49,274 nucleotides of DNA from Deltaproteobacteria bacterium YD0425bin51 (GTDB taxonomy: Bacteria; Desulfobacterota; Desulfobacteria; Desulfobacterales; YD0425bin51), in the NCBI GenBank assembly GCA_002753225.1, contig PDZS01000033.1, forward strand, positions 1 to 49,274, written 5' to 3'. This document shows, one piece after another, positions 19,611-29,776 of this stretch (position 1 is its first letter; every line of letters starts with the position of its first letter). The translations under genes and the position numbers were made by a program. Under the pieces are notes generated by a model. The model ran no database searches. It was not told where the DNA came from and saw only the letters and a list, made by a program, of their open reading frames with translations.

Positions 19611-21523
19611 TTATTATACTCCCCTCTTGGAATCTGTAACACATCTTTTTCAACCAGCATATAGCTTTGTTTCTCAATAGGAATTCTATCTAATCTCCTA
19701 CGTTCTTCAATTTTATCTTTATGGAAATCCTTTAAATAAGAGTTAAAATTCAAACAACCTGTTGAAACAAATCTAACTGCGCCTTCAATATCTCTTGCTG
19801 TAATTACTTTTCCCATATTATAAATGCTTGGAGAAAAGGGTATGTCAATATATCCTTTTTGAAAACCATTAATAATTCCATCAACAATTTTTCCATTGCC
19901 TACATATAAAATACTATCTAAGATATCAAATACTTCACGTCTTATTATTGCTGATTCTTGAGTTATTTTAACTTCATCTGGTTTTTTATAACCGTTTCTC
20001 GATTTTGCAATTCCAGAAAATACTAGTGATAATCCTTCTATATTATCTGCCATAGATGGAATTTTATAAGATTCTACTGCAGTTTTTGTAAGAATTCTTG
20101 TTGCATATGACAATCCAGCAGTTATTGCTGAGTTGTATATCAATTCTTTAGCCAAATGCGGTTCTGGAGGAAAAGCTGCCATATATTGATGAAAAACTGT
20201 ATTTAGTTGAACGTCATTATAACCGAAATTATTTAAAATTTCTCTTGTGATTGACTCCATTGTACGAATAGCCGCGATATCCTGAATCCTATGCCCCTGT
20301 TCTGCATATCCTAAAGTAATACATTTTACACCTTGCTGAGCCGCTAATAATGCTTCAAGTATTCCTGTGCTTATCGCAATACAGGGAGGGATAAGAACTG
20401 CAGTAAGTGTTCCAAAAAATTCTCTATCTATAACAATTCCAAATTTTTCGTAATAAAAACCTGTTAACCGATCCACATATTGCCATCGTGAAATTGATTC
20501 ATTTAAAGGATAATCCTTATAATAAGGAATATTGTAGCATATAGCTCCTCCTTCAAATGCTGTTACACCTCCAGCGTATGATATTTCAGCTAAAAGACGG
20601 GGGTCTTTAGTGCTGTGCCTGACTTGAAGAGGAGCATTAACTTCTTTGATAATACGCCTCAAGGATTTAACGCCGTGATTGATGACAGGGAAACCATTTA
20701 GAGTTGAACTTCCAGGACATAAACTTTCCCGAATTGCTTCTTCTGCGCCATTATAATTATTGTTACGCGTAAAAGAATCAACTTGATAAGATAAAGTTTT
20801 GACGCCAACACTTTTAAATGCTTTAAAAAGGTCTATCTGATCGTCAACACGGGCAACTCCAGAACGAGGCTGAACTAATACCGGGAGTTTACCTAAGTTG
20901 ACCAAAGCTTGAATTTTTGGAAAAGACGGCTGATGTGATAAAAATTCTGCATTTGCTTCTAAAGATAATGCATCATTTCCAGTATGCCACTGCTGTAAGA
21001 CTTCTGAACGAGTTTTATGCAGTTCGTCAAATGGAACCAAAAAATCTGGTGGTATAGATAATGAATGAGTTGTATGATGAGAAAAACAGCTTTTATCAAA
21101 ACGTTTTTTAATCGGTTCAACTCCATAAAGGTCTTTTTCTAAAACTGATAATACAGTTGAAATATCTACATATTTTGTAAATACCTGATTAAATCCCATT
21201 TCTCTATATCGCATTTCTTCTCCAACAGAATTCCCAAGTGAAATATTGCCACCTAAATACCATAAAGGATTATTTATAGGGATATGATATTTCAGACGTA
21301 AGTCAATAAATTTACTAAGATAATACCATGCGTGTCCATCCATATTCGAAATCATGACCACATTACAGGTATGTGCGGATCTAAAAAAATCCTCTAATTG
21401 ATTGTGTGTCCCAAGGTAGTGAACAATATAACCATTTTCTGTAAGGGCTTGCCGAAGGATATTTAATCCAACAGAATGGGAATCCCCTCCCACACTGCCT
21501 AATAAAATGGTATAGCCTTTCAT
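19592..21523 (-). CDS. Glutamate (methylaspartate) mutase, fused S and E subunits
   Basis: A 643-residue adenosylcobalamin enzyme that interconverts L-glutamate and 3-methyl-L-aspartate. Residues 1-135 are the cobalamin-binding sigma subunit (MutS/GlmS), with the base-off motif D14-S-H16-S-V-G19. Residues about 150-643 are the catalytic epsilon subunit (MutE/GlmE), recognised from NGFPVINHG, QVRHSTKDPRLLAEI and the TVFHQYMAAFP segment against clostridial MutE. In the classical clostridial system the two parts are separate genes, so this is a fusion. It sits between PanD (18 bp away) and the NRPS (19-bp overlap), which suggests precursor supply for the assembly line rather than glutamate fermentation; no methylaspartase gene is near. 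AGGAG precedes the ATG. Function confidence is high; the role in this pathway is inference. Confidence 0.93.
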   Translation of the reverse strand: MKGYTILLGSVGGDSHSVGLNILRQALTENGYIVHYLGTHNQLEDFFRSAHTCNVVMISNMDGHAWYYLSKFIDLRLKYHIPINNPLWYLGGNISLGNSVGEEMRYREMGFNQVFTKYVDISTVLSVLEKDLYGVEPIKKRFDKSCFSHHTTHSLSIPPDFLVPFDELHKTRSEVLQQWHTGNDALSLEANAEFLSHQPSFPKIQALVNLGKLPVLVQPRSGVARVDDQIDLFKAFKSVGVKTLSYQVDSFTRNNNYNGAEEAIRESLCPGSSTLNGFPVINHGVKSLRRIIKEVNAPLQVRHSTKDPRLLAEISYAGGVTAFEGGAICYNIPYYKDYPLNESISRWQYVDRLTGFYYEKFGIVIDREFFGTLTAVLIPPCIAISTGILEALLAAQQGVKCITLGYAEQGHRIQDIAAIRTMESITREILNNFGYNDVQLNTVFHQYMAAFPPEPHLAKELIYNSAITAGLSYATRILTKTAVESYKIPSMADNIEGLSLVFSGIAKSRNGYKKPDEVKITQESAIIRREVFDILDSILYVGNGKIVDGIINGFQKGYIDIPFSPSIYNMGKVITARDIEGAVRFVSTGCLNFNSYLKDFHKDKIEERRRLDRIPIEKQSYMLVEKDVLQIPRGEYNKWPLFP

Positions 21524-21541
21524 ATCCCTACTCCTATTTTT

Positions 21542-21883
21542 CTATATGTTTCGTTTTACTTTATTATTTGAATCTACAAGAATCTTTTTAGGTTCTATAA
21601 CTTTATCCGTTACTTCAAAAGCAAGGACTGTTATAATATCCCCTTTACTTATTAGTCTTGCAGAGCCTCCATTCATACAGATAATTCCAGAATCTTTTTC
21701 CCCGGGCAAAGCATAGGTTTCTAGTCTAGCGCCTGTTGTGTTATCAACAACCAATACTTTTTCACCTTCTAAAATATCTGCTTTTTCCATAAGGGATTTA
21801 TCAATAGTTATACTCCCTTCATAATTTACATTTGCCTCAGTAACTGTAGCACGATGAATTTTAGATTTTAACATTATACGCAT
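21542..21883 (-). CDS. panD: Aspartate 1-decarboxylase, PanD type (pyruvoyl enzyme)
   Basis: A 113-residue protein matching PanD from its first residues (MxxMLKSKIHRATVT). It carries the self-cleavage site G23-S24 in YEGSIT, from which the pyruvoyl cofactor forms, plus the conserved Lys8 and an Arg/Tyr pair (GARLETYA) of the active site. PanD makes beta-alanine from L-aspartate, normally for pantothenate. It lies between a PKS and glutamate mutase with spacers of 15 and 18 bp, which suggests a dedicated role. Decarboxylation of 3-methylaspartate from the mutase would give 3-amino-2-methylpropanoate. A PanD-like decarboxylase with that activity is known, as I recall, in cryptophycin biosynthesis (CrpG). 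It could also supply extra beta-alanine for carrier-protein phosphopantetheine. Family is certain; substrate is inference. Confidence 0.92.
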   Translation of the reverse strand: MRIMLKSKIHRATVTEANVNYEGSITIDKSLMEKADILEGEKVLVVDNTTGARLETYALPGEKDSGIICMNGGSARLISKGDIITVLAFEVTDKVIEPKKILVDSNNKVKRNI

Positions 21884-21898
21884 TTTTAAATTTTCCTT

Positions 21899-24800
21899 TC
21901 ATAATAGTTTAAATTCATTATCAATAAATTGTTCTAATTCTTCTTCAGACATTTTTTCCACATCAGATATAGTTACATTTTCACATTTATCTGAAGCTTT
22001 AACTGATGGTAAATCCCATTTTAGTACTTCTTTTGCTATATAATTTACAAGGCTTTCAATATTTGGATAATCAAAAGTTAGTGTAGAGATAAGAGAAACT
22101 CCAAAAGATTCATCTAAACGATTTTTCAATTCAACTGCCATAAAAGAATCCATTCCCATTTCAAAAAAACCTTTTTTTGTATCAGGCTGTTCAGATGTTT
22201 TTAATACAAATGAGAGTTCATGCTGTAGATATTGACTTAGCATATTTTTACGTTCTGAAGTAGATGCAGAACGTAGTTTTATTAATATGTCAGATGATTG
22301 AACTGATTTTAATCTCTTTATTGTGTCAATTTGGTCTAGTAAACATCGTTTTTTGCTAAATTGCCAAATATCTTTAAACAGATTCCAGTTTATATCTGCA
22401 ACAGAAATCTGAACATGTTTTGTATTTAAAAATAAGCCAAATAATTCCATTCCCTTATTTGCTGGAATAGGTGCAACACTCTTTAATGAATCAATTTCAG
22501 ATGATGCCATACTTTGACCCTGCCATGGTCCCCAATTTATACTTAATGCGGGGAGTCCAATACTATGCCTGTAATAGCACAAAGCATCTAAAAATTGGTT
22601 TGCCGCTGAATAATGAGCGTAATATTTTGCGCCTAAAATAGAAGCAATAGAAGAAAAGCAGACAAAAAAATCTAATTCTATATTTTTACTCAATTGATGC
22701 AAAACCCATGCTCCATAAACTTTAGGACGAAAAACAGAATAAAGAGTCTGGGCGTCCATTTCTTTTAACAAGCTTCGGGATGCAACTCCAGCTGCATGAA
22801 TTATTCCCCGAATCTTTGGCATATTACTATTTTTAATGCTATCAAATACTTTTGACATTTCATTTAAATTTGAAGCATCAGCTTGAAAAAATATTATCTT
22901 AGCACCTTTTTCTCTTAATAAATCCAATTGATTCTCTATATTTTCAGATGGGTTATGACGTGCTGTGAGAACTATATATTTAGCATTATGTTCAATAAGC
23001 CATGATGCTATTTTAATTCCAATATTGCCTGTCCCTCCCACAAGTAGATATGTCCCGTCAAAAACTATATTATTTTTTTGAACCAAAGGCTTATTAAATC
23101 GAACCAATCTTGCTACATATCTTTGATTGTTGCGATAAGCAATCTGATCATCACCATTAGTATTTTCAATCTCTGAAATAATTTGCGCTGCTTCATTTTG
23201 GACGTTTGCTACAAGCGACAAATCAATCATTCCCCCCCAAAGCTCAGGATGTTCAAGAGCTATCCCTTTTCCAAGTCCCCATAATGTGGATTGCGTTATT
23301 CCTGCAACTTCACCATGAGGCACAGAACCTCTTGTAACTATCCATAGACCTGAAGTTAATGCAACTTTTTCTTGTCCAAGTACTTGTGTCAGATTCAGTA
23401 CACTTTCTAAACCAATTTTTTGAGCATGCTCCAAATCTGAAGAAGGTGTATCTATTGCAAAAAGATGAATTACTCCCTTTAATGAATGTTTTTGATCTTT
23501 AATTACTTCTTTTATCAAATTATTTTCAGGATAAAAAAGTATAGTTTCATCTCCTCTTTCCTGTAAAATTTTTGATATGGCTTTTGCTACTCCTGATTTA
23601 TCAGCAAAAATAAGCCAAGTTCCGATGTTAGCTTTTTTTTCATTATTTATAATAAGAGGCACAGCCTGCCACTCTAATTCATAAAGTAGAGTATTAGTTG
23701 TAAGCGGTTCAATCCAGTAACGCTGTTTTTGCCATGGATATGTTGGCAGAGTTATCTTTTTTACTGGCAAATCTTTATAAAAATTATGCCAATCTATAAC
23801 CGCGCCGCTTATGTATGAAGAAGCTAATATCTTTATATCTTGTAAAGCATCAACAAATAAATCCGTATCATCTGAACATAATCCTTTAAATGTGTCTTCA
23901 TTTTTTTCTCCTTTAATTATAGATTTTATTTTTTCAGCCATATCTATACAATTGGAGGCAATGACACATAAACGATGATTGAAATGAGAACGGCATCTGT
24001 TTGCTGTATAACACAAATCTCCTATTGACAAATCAGGATTGTCCCTTAAAAAAGCTTCATATCTTGATGCAAGGTCAAACAATCCCTTTTCAGATTTTGC
24101 TGACAACATAAGCAGGTTATTTGGTCTCTCTTTCCTGCTTTTGTTATTTTTTTCAAGTGTTGACTCAGACAGCACAACATGCACATTAACACCGCTTATG
24201 CCAAAAGCGCTGACTCCTGCTATCTTTAATTTAGAATTTGACTGCCATTCCATTAATTTTGTGGGTATAACAATAGGGATTTTGTCCCATGGAATGTGGG
24301 GATTTGGGTTATTAAAATGCAGATGAGGAGGGATTTCTCCATTTTGAAGGGATAAAACTGTTTTAATAAGACATGCTACACCTGCTGCTGCTTCTAAATG
24401 GCCAAAATTAGTTTTTACAGATCCTACAATTAAAGGGTTACTCTGGGTATGAGTATTTCCAAATACTTCATTTAAAGCGCTTATCTCTATAGGGTCTCCC
24501 AAAACAGTACCTGTCCCATGTGCTTCAACATAAGTTACATCGCAAGGGTTAACCCTTGCATTATTTAATGCCTGTAAAATAACTTCAGATTCAGCTTTCT
24601 CACTTGGAACAGTCAGTCCACTGCTAGGGCCTACATGTCCTATGGCTGTTCCCCGAATAACTGCTAAAATATTATCATTATCTGAAATTGCATCACTTAG
24701 ACGTTTTAATACAACGATACCGCATCCTTCCCCTTGTCCATAGCCATTTGCAGAAGCATCAAATGTTTTGCATCTGCCATCAGGAGATAGAGCTTTCATT

Positions 24801-27800
24801 TTACATCTACTAATCGTGCTTAATGGAGAGATAATTAAATTTACACCTCCTGCTATAGCCATTTTTGATTCGCCTGTTTTCAAGCTCTGACACGCCAGAT
24901 GTACTGCAGCAAGAGATGAAGAGCATGCAGTATCTAACTGAATATTTGGCCCTCTTAGCCCTAACAGATAAGAAATGCGGCCAACTGCAATACTTCTTGT
25001 ATTCCCAAGACTAGAATATGCATCAATATTTGATAAGTTATTACCAATATTTGAATAATCATCTGTGCAAATACCGATAAATACACCGGTATTGCTCTGC
25101 TTTAATGAAGACGGGGCTTGCCCTGCATGTTCAAGCGCCTCCCAAGTTACTTCAAGGAGTAATCTCTGCTGTGGATCCATTCTTTCTGCTTCTCTTGGAG
25201 AAATATTAAAAAAATCAGGGTCAAATAGATCAATATTATCTATAAAAGAACCATATTTTGTGTACATTTTACCATTGGCATCAGGACTGGGATCATAATA
25301 ATCATTTATACTCCATCTATCACTTGGAATTTCAGAAACTACGTCAACGCCTTTTTTTAAAAGTCTCCAGAAACTATCAGGGTTGTCTACATTTCCGGGG
25401 AATCTGCACCCAATACCAATTATAGCAATAAAATCAGCTTCATCTGAATTTATATTAGATTCTATTTTATCAGCCTGTGATTTTATTGTGGAAATATTGT
25501 TAAAAAGAGAAGAAAGCGGCTCAGATATTATATAATCAGTTATTTCTTTAATTGATGGGTACTTTGAAAACATTGTTGAAGAAATTGTAAAGCCTAAGTC
25601 AGTTTGAAGCTTATTTCTAAGTTCTAAAGCCATAAGTGAATCAAAACCCATATCAAAAAGACCGCGATTAATATCGATACTACCAGAGATATTGGAGCCT
25701 ATGATTTTAGCTACTTGAGCTTTAAGATAATTTATAAGAACTTTTGGACGATCAATTTTTTGAGCAGATTCCAATTGGTTAATAAATTCAGATCGTTCTG
25801 ATACAAAAGAAAAATCTTCAAATAAAGAAAAATCTGTTGGAAACTGCGACAAAAATTTAGACCAATTTAAAGGAACTACTCCAATTTGTGGAACTTTATT
25901 TTCCCAGATTAACTCCATTACCTTTAAACCAGAATCTATATCGATTAAACTGATTCCACCTTCTAAAAAAACTTGTTGAGTGCGTTCTTTAAGACCTGCT
26001 GTCATTCCAATATTTGCCCAGGGTCCCCAGTTAATGCTAAGAGCAGGTAAATTCATATTTTGTCTGTAATAGGATAATACATCCATGAAAGCATTTGCGG
26101 CAGAATAGTTTGATTGGCCTCGTGAACCTATCATTGATGCAATGGATGAAAAACAGACAAAAAAATCAAGTGAAATGTCTTTTGTAAGTACGTGCAGATT
26201 CCATGCGCCTTTTATTTTAGGAGACATGACTTTTTCAAACATTTTTGGAGTTTGTTCTTCTATAACATGGTCTTCTGTTATTCCAGCAGCGTGGATAATC
26301 CCCTTAAGCTTAGGTAATGATCTCTCAATCTGATTAATTATATCAGAAACATCCCTTTTATTAGAAATGTCACCACAAATTGTTACAACTTTGGTTCCAT
26401 ATTCTTCAATATCTGCAATTTGTCTATAAACATCATGTGACGGAAGACTTCTTCCTGTAAGTACCAAAAACCCAGCCCCTTTTTCTGCCATCCATTTTGC
26501 TACTGTAAGACCTAAAGCTCCCATACCTCCTGTAATAAGATACGTAGCATCAGATTTAAAGGATATTACTTTGGAAGATTCATATTTATTTCTGCAAAGT
26601 CTAGTGCCGTAACGTATACCTTTATCCAAAAAAATTTGTCGCTCTTTATCTGGATAACAAAATTCGTCAGTCAATAAATCTAAATTAGAGTCAATATCTA
26701 TGCACTTACAATTAATTTCTGGGTGCTCCTGCATAATAGCAAGTCCAAATCCCCACAATGGATACTGGCAGATGTTAACCTTGTGAACTCCGCTTGTGAT
26801 TATCCATAATTTTGGCAAATAAGATAATTTAAGAAGGTCTTGAACTATTTGAAGCAAAGGATTACAAACATTTAAATCATCAGGCTCACAAACATCTAAG
26901 CCCCAAAGATAAATTACCCCAATAAATTTATTTTTATAATCAAATGAGTAAGTTTTGTCTTGTAAAACTTGGATGCAATGATGCCCTTTTTTTTCAAGAT
27001 TTTTAGATATTTCTTGCCCAAAACCCTTTTTATCTGAAAATATCAGCCATGTTCCAGATTTAACTTCCAAATCAGATAATATATTTAACGGCATAGGCCG
27101 CCATTCAATGCTGTATAACCAGCGGTATAAAGATTTTTCGGTATAGGTTCTAAGCTGGCTCAAAGATTCCAAATTTATACTATACAAATCTTCTTTTGTA
27201 GAAGAAATGATCTTTTTAGCAGTTAATAACACATAGCTTGCCAGTTTTTTTTCAAACATCCTGCCGAGTTGATTATAGGAATTTAAAGCAGATTGAATAT
27301 CTTTTTGAATATTTCCGACCTGAGCTATATTTTTTTTAAAATTGGGGTCATAGAGAAAATTTGATATTTCTTGACTGACATCAATTCCATCCACTAACAC
27401 CAAATTATTTTCTGATAAATGAGACGCCCATTCCTCTTTACGTATAAAATAAGAGGAGGTTTCATGATGTTCAATGTCAAAATCAGCATTAGATATAAAA
27501 TCAGCAAGGACCAAAAGTCCACCAGGGGTTAGATGATTTCCTATATTTGAAAACAATGCTCCTTTATTTTTAATATGATGAGCTACCTCAAAACCGAATA
27601 TCAAATCATATTGATCTGGGAAAGCATCTGATGAACTGTCTTTATTATAAATTTTGATACGATTTTTTAAATTTAAAGCAGATATTTTTTTTGCTGCAAT
27701 TTGGGCTTGCTCGCTTGAAATAGTATATCCAGAAAGTTTAAGGTGTTCGTGGGATTTTGCAAGAGATATTAGATCAGAACCATATCCGCAACCAAAATCT

Positions 27801-29773
27801 AACACATTATTAAAGGATGAAAAATCAACTTTTTCAAATAAAAGTTCTCTTAATATTTTTTGAGCATTTAAAGCAAGTTTATATTCCTTTTCATACTTTT
27901 GAGGAAATGCCTGAGTCAAAATCCATGAAAATTCAGACACTTTTTCAGGAAAAATGCCGAATGTCAAAAATTTATCTTCTTCCTGCTCTGTTTGAACATC
28001 AGATAGAGCGTTATAGTAATCTAATACCGTATCTTTTTTTTCTGATGACAAAATATTTTTCAGCCAATATCTTTGCCTCTGAAATGGATATGTTGGAAGT
28101 ATAACACGCCTTCCAGATTTATTTCTGTAAATATCTGACCACTCCTGATAAATATCGTTATCAGAATTTAAGGTTTCAAAGTCTGCCAGTTTTTTTTGAA
28201 AACCTTGCGGTGAATCAGCTAAAATGTCTAATCTGTGATTAAAATGAGTTCTTCCAGTATATGCTGTCCAGCAAATATCATAAATACCAACGTCTGGATT
28301 TGCAGCAAAATATCTTTCATACTTAGCTGCCGTTTCTTTAAGTGCATTGCCTGTTTTTGCAGATAATGTCAAAAGATACAAAGGCATTTTATCTCTTTTG
28401 ACAAATTCAGGAGGTTCTGCCTCTTCTAAAATCATGTGGACATTTGTGCCGCTAAAGCCAAACGAGCTTACACCTGCTACTCGTTTGCCAGAATTAACTT
28501 CCCAGGGTGTAAGTTCAGTAGGAATTCTAATGGGTATATCATTCCATGGAATTAAAGGATTAGGATTTTTAAAATTTAGATGAGGAGGGATTTTTTTATT
28601 TTTAAGCATTAAAATGGTTTTTATAAAAGAAGCAATACCTGCTGCTCCTTCAAGATGTCCAATATTGGTCTTTACTGCTCCGACATAAAGATAAGGGTTA
28701 TTTTTAAAAACAGTTGATAGAGCACTAATCTCTATTGGATCACCTAAAGAAGTTCCTGTGCCGTGTGCTTCAATATAGCTTACTTCTTCAGGCAATATTT
28801 TTGCAGAAGCAAGCGCAAGACGAATCACCTGCTCTTGAGCAAGTTCATTTGGTACTGTTAAGCCGCTGGAACGGCCATCGTGATTAACAGCAGATCCTCG
28901 AATAAGAGCTAAAATATTATCATGATTAGAAACAGCATCGGAAAGACGTTTCAGCATAACTATTCCACACCCTTCTCCACGTCCATAGCCGTCTGCTGAA
29001 GCATCAAATGTTTTGCATCTTCCGTCTGGAGATAACATTCGGGTTCGGCATTCAGCTATAAAATGAATAGGTGTAATCAAAAGCCCTACGCCTCCTGCAA
29101 AGGCTATATCGGACTCCCTAAGACGCAAGCTTTGACAGGCTAAATGGACAGACAAAAGAGATGAAGAGCAGGCCGTATCTACAGTCATTGTAGGACCTGA
29201 AAGCCCCAACACATATGCTAATCTTCCTGCAGCAACGCTAACTGAATTACCTATTGCAGAATGGATATCGATAAGTAAAGGATCGGATGCTATCTCTGCA
29301 TAATCCTGGGTCATAGTTCCAATAAAAACGCCAGACTTTGTTTCCATCAAATCTTTGGGAGACGTTCCTGAAGATTCGATAGCTTCCCAGCAAACCTCAA
29401 GGAGAAGTCTTTGCTGGGGATCTGTCACCTCTGCTTCACGTGCAGTTATTCCAAAAAAATCAGCGTCAAACTGGTCAACCTGTTTTAATAAACTGGCTGA
29501 TCTTACATATATTTTTCCTTGGGAGTTCATATCAGGATCGTAATACGCATCTATATCAAATCGATCCTTTGGTATATTTACAAGCGCATCATGCTTATTG
29601 CATAATAATCGCCAAAATTCATCGGGAGTGTCAACGTTACCAGGAAAACGGCATCCAATTCCAACAACTGCGATCGGTTCATTCTTTTCTTTTTCAAATG
29701 CTGCAAGTTTTGCTTGTAATTCTTTTAAAGCTACAAGCATCTGTTTTGTGGGAGACAAATCATCTTTTTTCAT
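21899..29773 (-). CDS. AT-less bimodular type I PKS: KS-cMT-KR-ACP-KS-KR-ACP
   Basis: A 2,624-residue PKS. Residues 1-32 form a coiled-coil docking helix (LSPTKQ...LKELQAKL). Module 1: KS 33-455 (C202, H337, H373), C-methyltransferase about 590-860 (SAM loop LDFGCGYGS at 658-666), KR about 1075-1260 (TGGMGALG, Y1223), ACP with S1379. Module 2: KS 1445-1870 (C1617, H1752, H1792), KR about 2235-2420 (GGTGNIG, Y2388), ACP with S2543. After each KS the KS-AT linker runs straight into the post-AT motif (LPTYPFQRQRYW and LPTYPWQKQRYW), so the AT domains are missing and malonyl must be loaded in trans. There are no DH or ER domains, so both modules should leave hydroxyls, the first beside a methyl branch. 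The tail (MSEEELEQFI) is an acidic docking segment. The gene starts 3 bp after the preceding PKS stop. Confidence 0.94.
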   Translation of the reverse strand: MKKDDLSPTKQMLVALKELQAKLAAFEKEKNEPIAVVGIGCRFPGNVDTPDEFWRLLCNKHDALVNIPKDRFDIDAYYDPDMNSQGKIYVRSASLLKQVDQFDADFFGITAREAEVTDPQQRLLLEVCWEAIESSGTSPKDLMETKSGVFIGTMTQDYAEIASDPLLIDIHSAIGNSVSVAAGRLAYVLGLSGPTMTVDTACSSSLLSVHLACQSLRLRESDIAFAGGVGLLITPIHFIAECRTRMLSPDGRCKTFDASADGYGRGEGCGIVMLKRLSDAVSNHDNILALIRGSAVNHDGRSSGLTVPNELAQEQVIRLALASAKILPEEVSYIEAHGTGTSLGDPIEISALSTVFKNNPYLYVGAVKTNIGHLEGAAGIASFIKTILMLKNKKIPPHLNFKNPNPLIPWNDIPIRIPTELTPWEVNSGKRVAGVSSFGFSGTNVHMILEEAEPPEFVKRDKMPLYLLTLSAKTGNALKETAAKYERYFAANPDVGIYDICWTAYTGRTHFNHRLDILADSPQGFQKKLADFETLNSDNDIYQEWSDIYRNKSGRRVILPTYPFQRQRYWLKNILSSEKKDTVLDYYNALSDVQTEQEEDKFLTFGIFPEKVSEFSWILTQAFPQKYEKEYKLALNAQKILRELLFEKVDFSSFNNVLDFGCGYGSDLISLAKSHEHLKLSGYTISSEQAQIAAKKISALNLKNRIKIYNKDSSSDAFPDQYDLIFGFEVAHHIKNKGALFSNIGNHLTPGGLLVLADFISNADFDIEHHETSSYFIRKEEWASHLSENNLVLVDGIDVSQEISNFLYDPNFKKNIAQVGNIQKDIQSALNSYNQLGRMFEKKLASYVLLTAKKIISSTKEDLYSINLESLSQLRTYTEKSLYRWLYSIEWRPMPLNILSDLEVKSGTWLIFSDKKGFGQEISKNLEKKGHHCIQVLQDKTYSFDYKNKFIGVIYLWGLDVCEPDDLNVCNPLLQIVQDLLKLSYLPKLWIITSGVHKVNICQYPLWGFGLAIMQEHPEINCKCIDIDSNLDLLTDEFCYPDKERQIFLDKGIRYGTRLCRNKYESSKVISFKSDATYLITGGMGALGLTVAKWMAEKGAGFLVLTGRSLPSHDVYRQIADIEEYGTKVVTICGDISNKRDVSDIINQIERSLPKLKGIIHAAGITEDHVIEEQTPKMFEKVMSPKIKGAWNLHVLTKDISLDFFVCFSSIASMIGSRGQSNYSAANAFMDVLSYYRQNMNLPALSINWGPWANIGMTAGLKERTQQVFLEGGISLIDIDSGLKVMELIWENKVPQIGVVPLNWSKFLSQFPTDFSLFEDFSFVSERSEFINQLESAQKIDRPKVLINYLKAQVAKIIGSNISGSIDINRGLFDMGFDSLMALELRNKLQTDLGFTISSTMFSKYPSIKEITDYIISEPLSSLFNNISTIKSQADKIESNINSDEADFIAIIGIGCRFPGNVDNPDSFWRLLKKGVDVVSEIPSDRWSINDYYDPSPDANGKMYTKYGSFIDNIDLFDPDFFNISPREAERMDPQQRLLLEVTWEALEHAGQAPSSLKQSNTGVFIGICTDDYSNIGNNLSNIDAYSSLGNTRSIAVGRISYLLGLRGPNIQLDTACSSSLAAVHLACQSLKTGESKMAIAGGVNLIISPLSTISRCKMKALSPDGRCKTFDASANGYGQGEGCGIVVLKRLSDAISDNDNILAVIRGTAIGHVGPSSGLTVPSEKAESEVILQALNNARVNPCDVTYVEAHGTGTVLGDPIEISALNEVFGNTHTQSNPLIVGSVKTNFGHLEAAAGVACLIKTVLSLQNGEIPPHLHFNNPNPHIPWDKIPIVIPTKLMEWQSNSKLKIAGVSAFGISGVNVHVVLSESTLEKNNKSRKERPNNLLMLSAKSEKGLFDLASRYEAFLRDNPDLSIGDLCYTANRCRSHFNHRLCVIASNCIDMAEKIKSIIKGEKNEDTFKGLCSDDTDLFVDALQDIKILASSYISGAVIDWHNFYKDLPVKKITLPTYPWQKQRYWIEPLTTNTLLYELEWQAVPLIINNEKKANIGTWLIFADKSGVAKAISKILQERGDETILFYPENNLIKEVIKDQKHSLKGVIHLFAIDTPSSDLEHAQKIGLESVLNLTQVLGQEKVALTSGLWIVTRGSVPHGEVAGITQSTLWGLGKGIALEHPELWGGMIDLSLVANVQNEAAQIISEIENTNGDDQIAYRNNQRYVARLVRFNKPLVQKNNIVFDGTYLLVGGTGNIGIKIASWLIEHNAKYIVLTARHNPSENIENQLDLLREKGAKIIFFQADASNLNEMSKVFDSIKNSNMPKIRGIIHAAGVASRSLLKEMDAQTLYSVFRPKVYGAWVLHQLSKNIELDFFVCFSSIASILGAKYYAHYSAANQFLDALCYYRHSIGLPALSINWGPWQGQSMASSEIDSLKSVAPIPANKGMELFGLFLNTKHVQISVADINWNLFKDIWQFSKKRCLLDQIDTIKRLKSVQSSDILIKLRSASTSERKNMLSQYLQHELSFVLKTSEQPDTKKGFFEMGMDSFMAVELKNRLDESFGVSLISTLTFDYPNIESLVNYIAKEVLKWDLPSVKASDKCENVTISDVEKMSEEELEQFIDNEFKLL

Positions 29774-29776
29774 TTT

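Noticed and set aside
21524..21541. A cobalamin riboswitch before the glutamate mutase
   Set aside because: Only 18 bp separate it from panD, which leaves no room for an aptamer.
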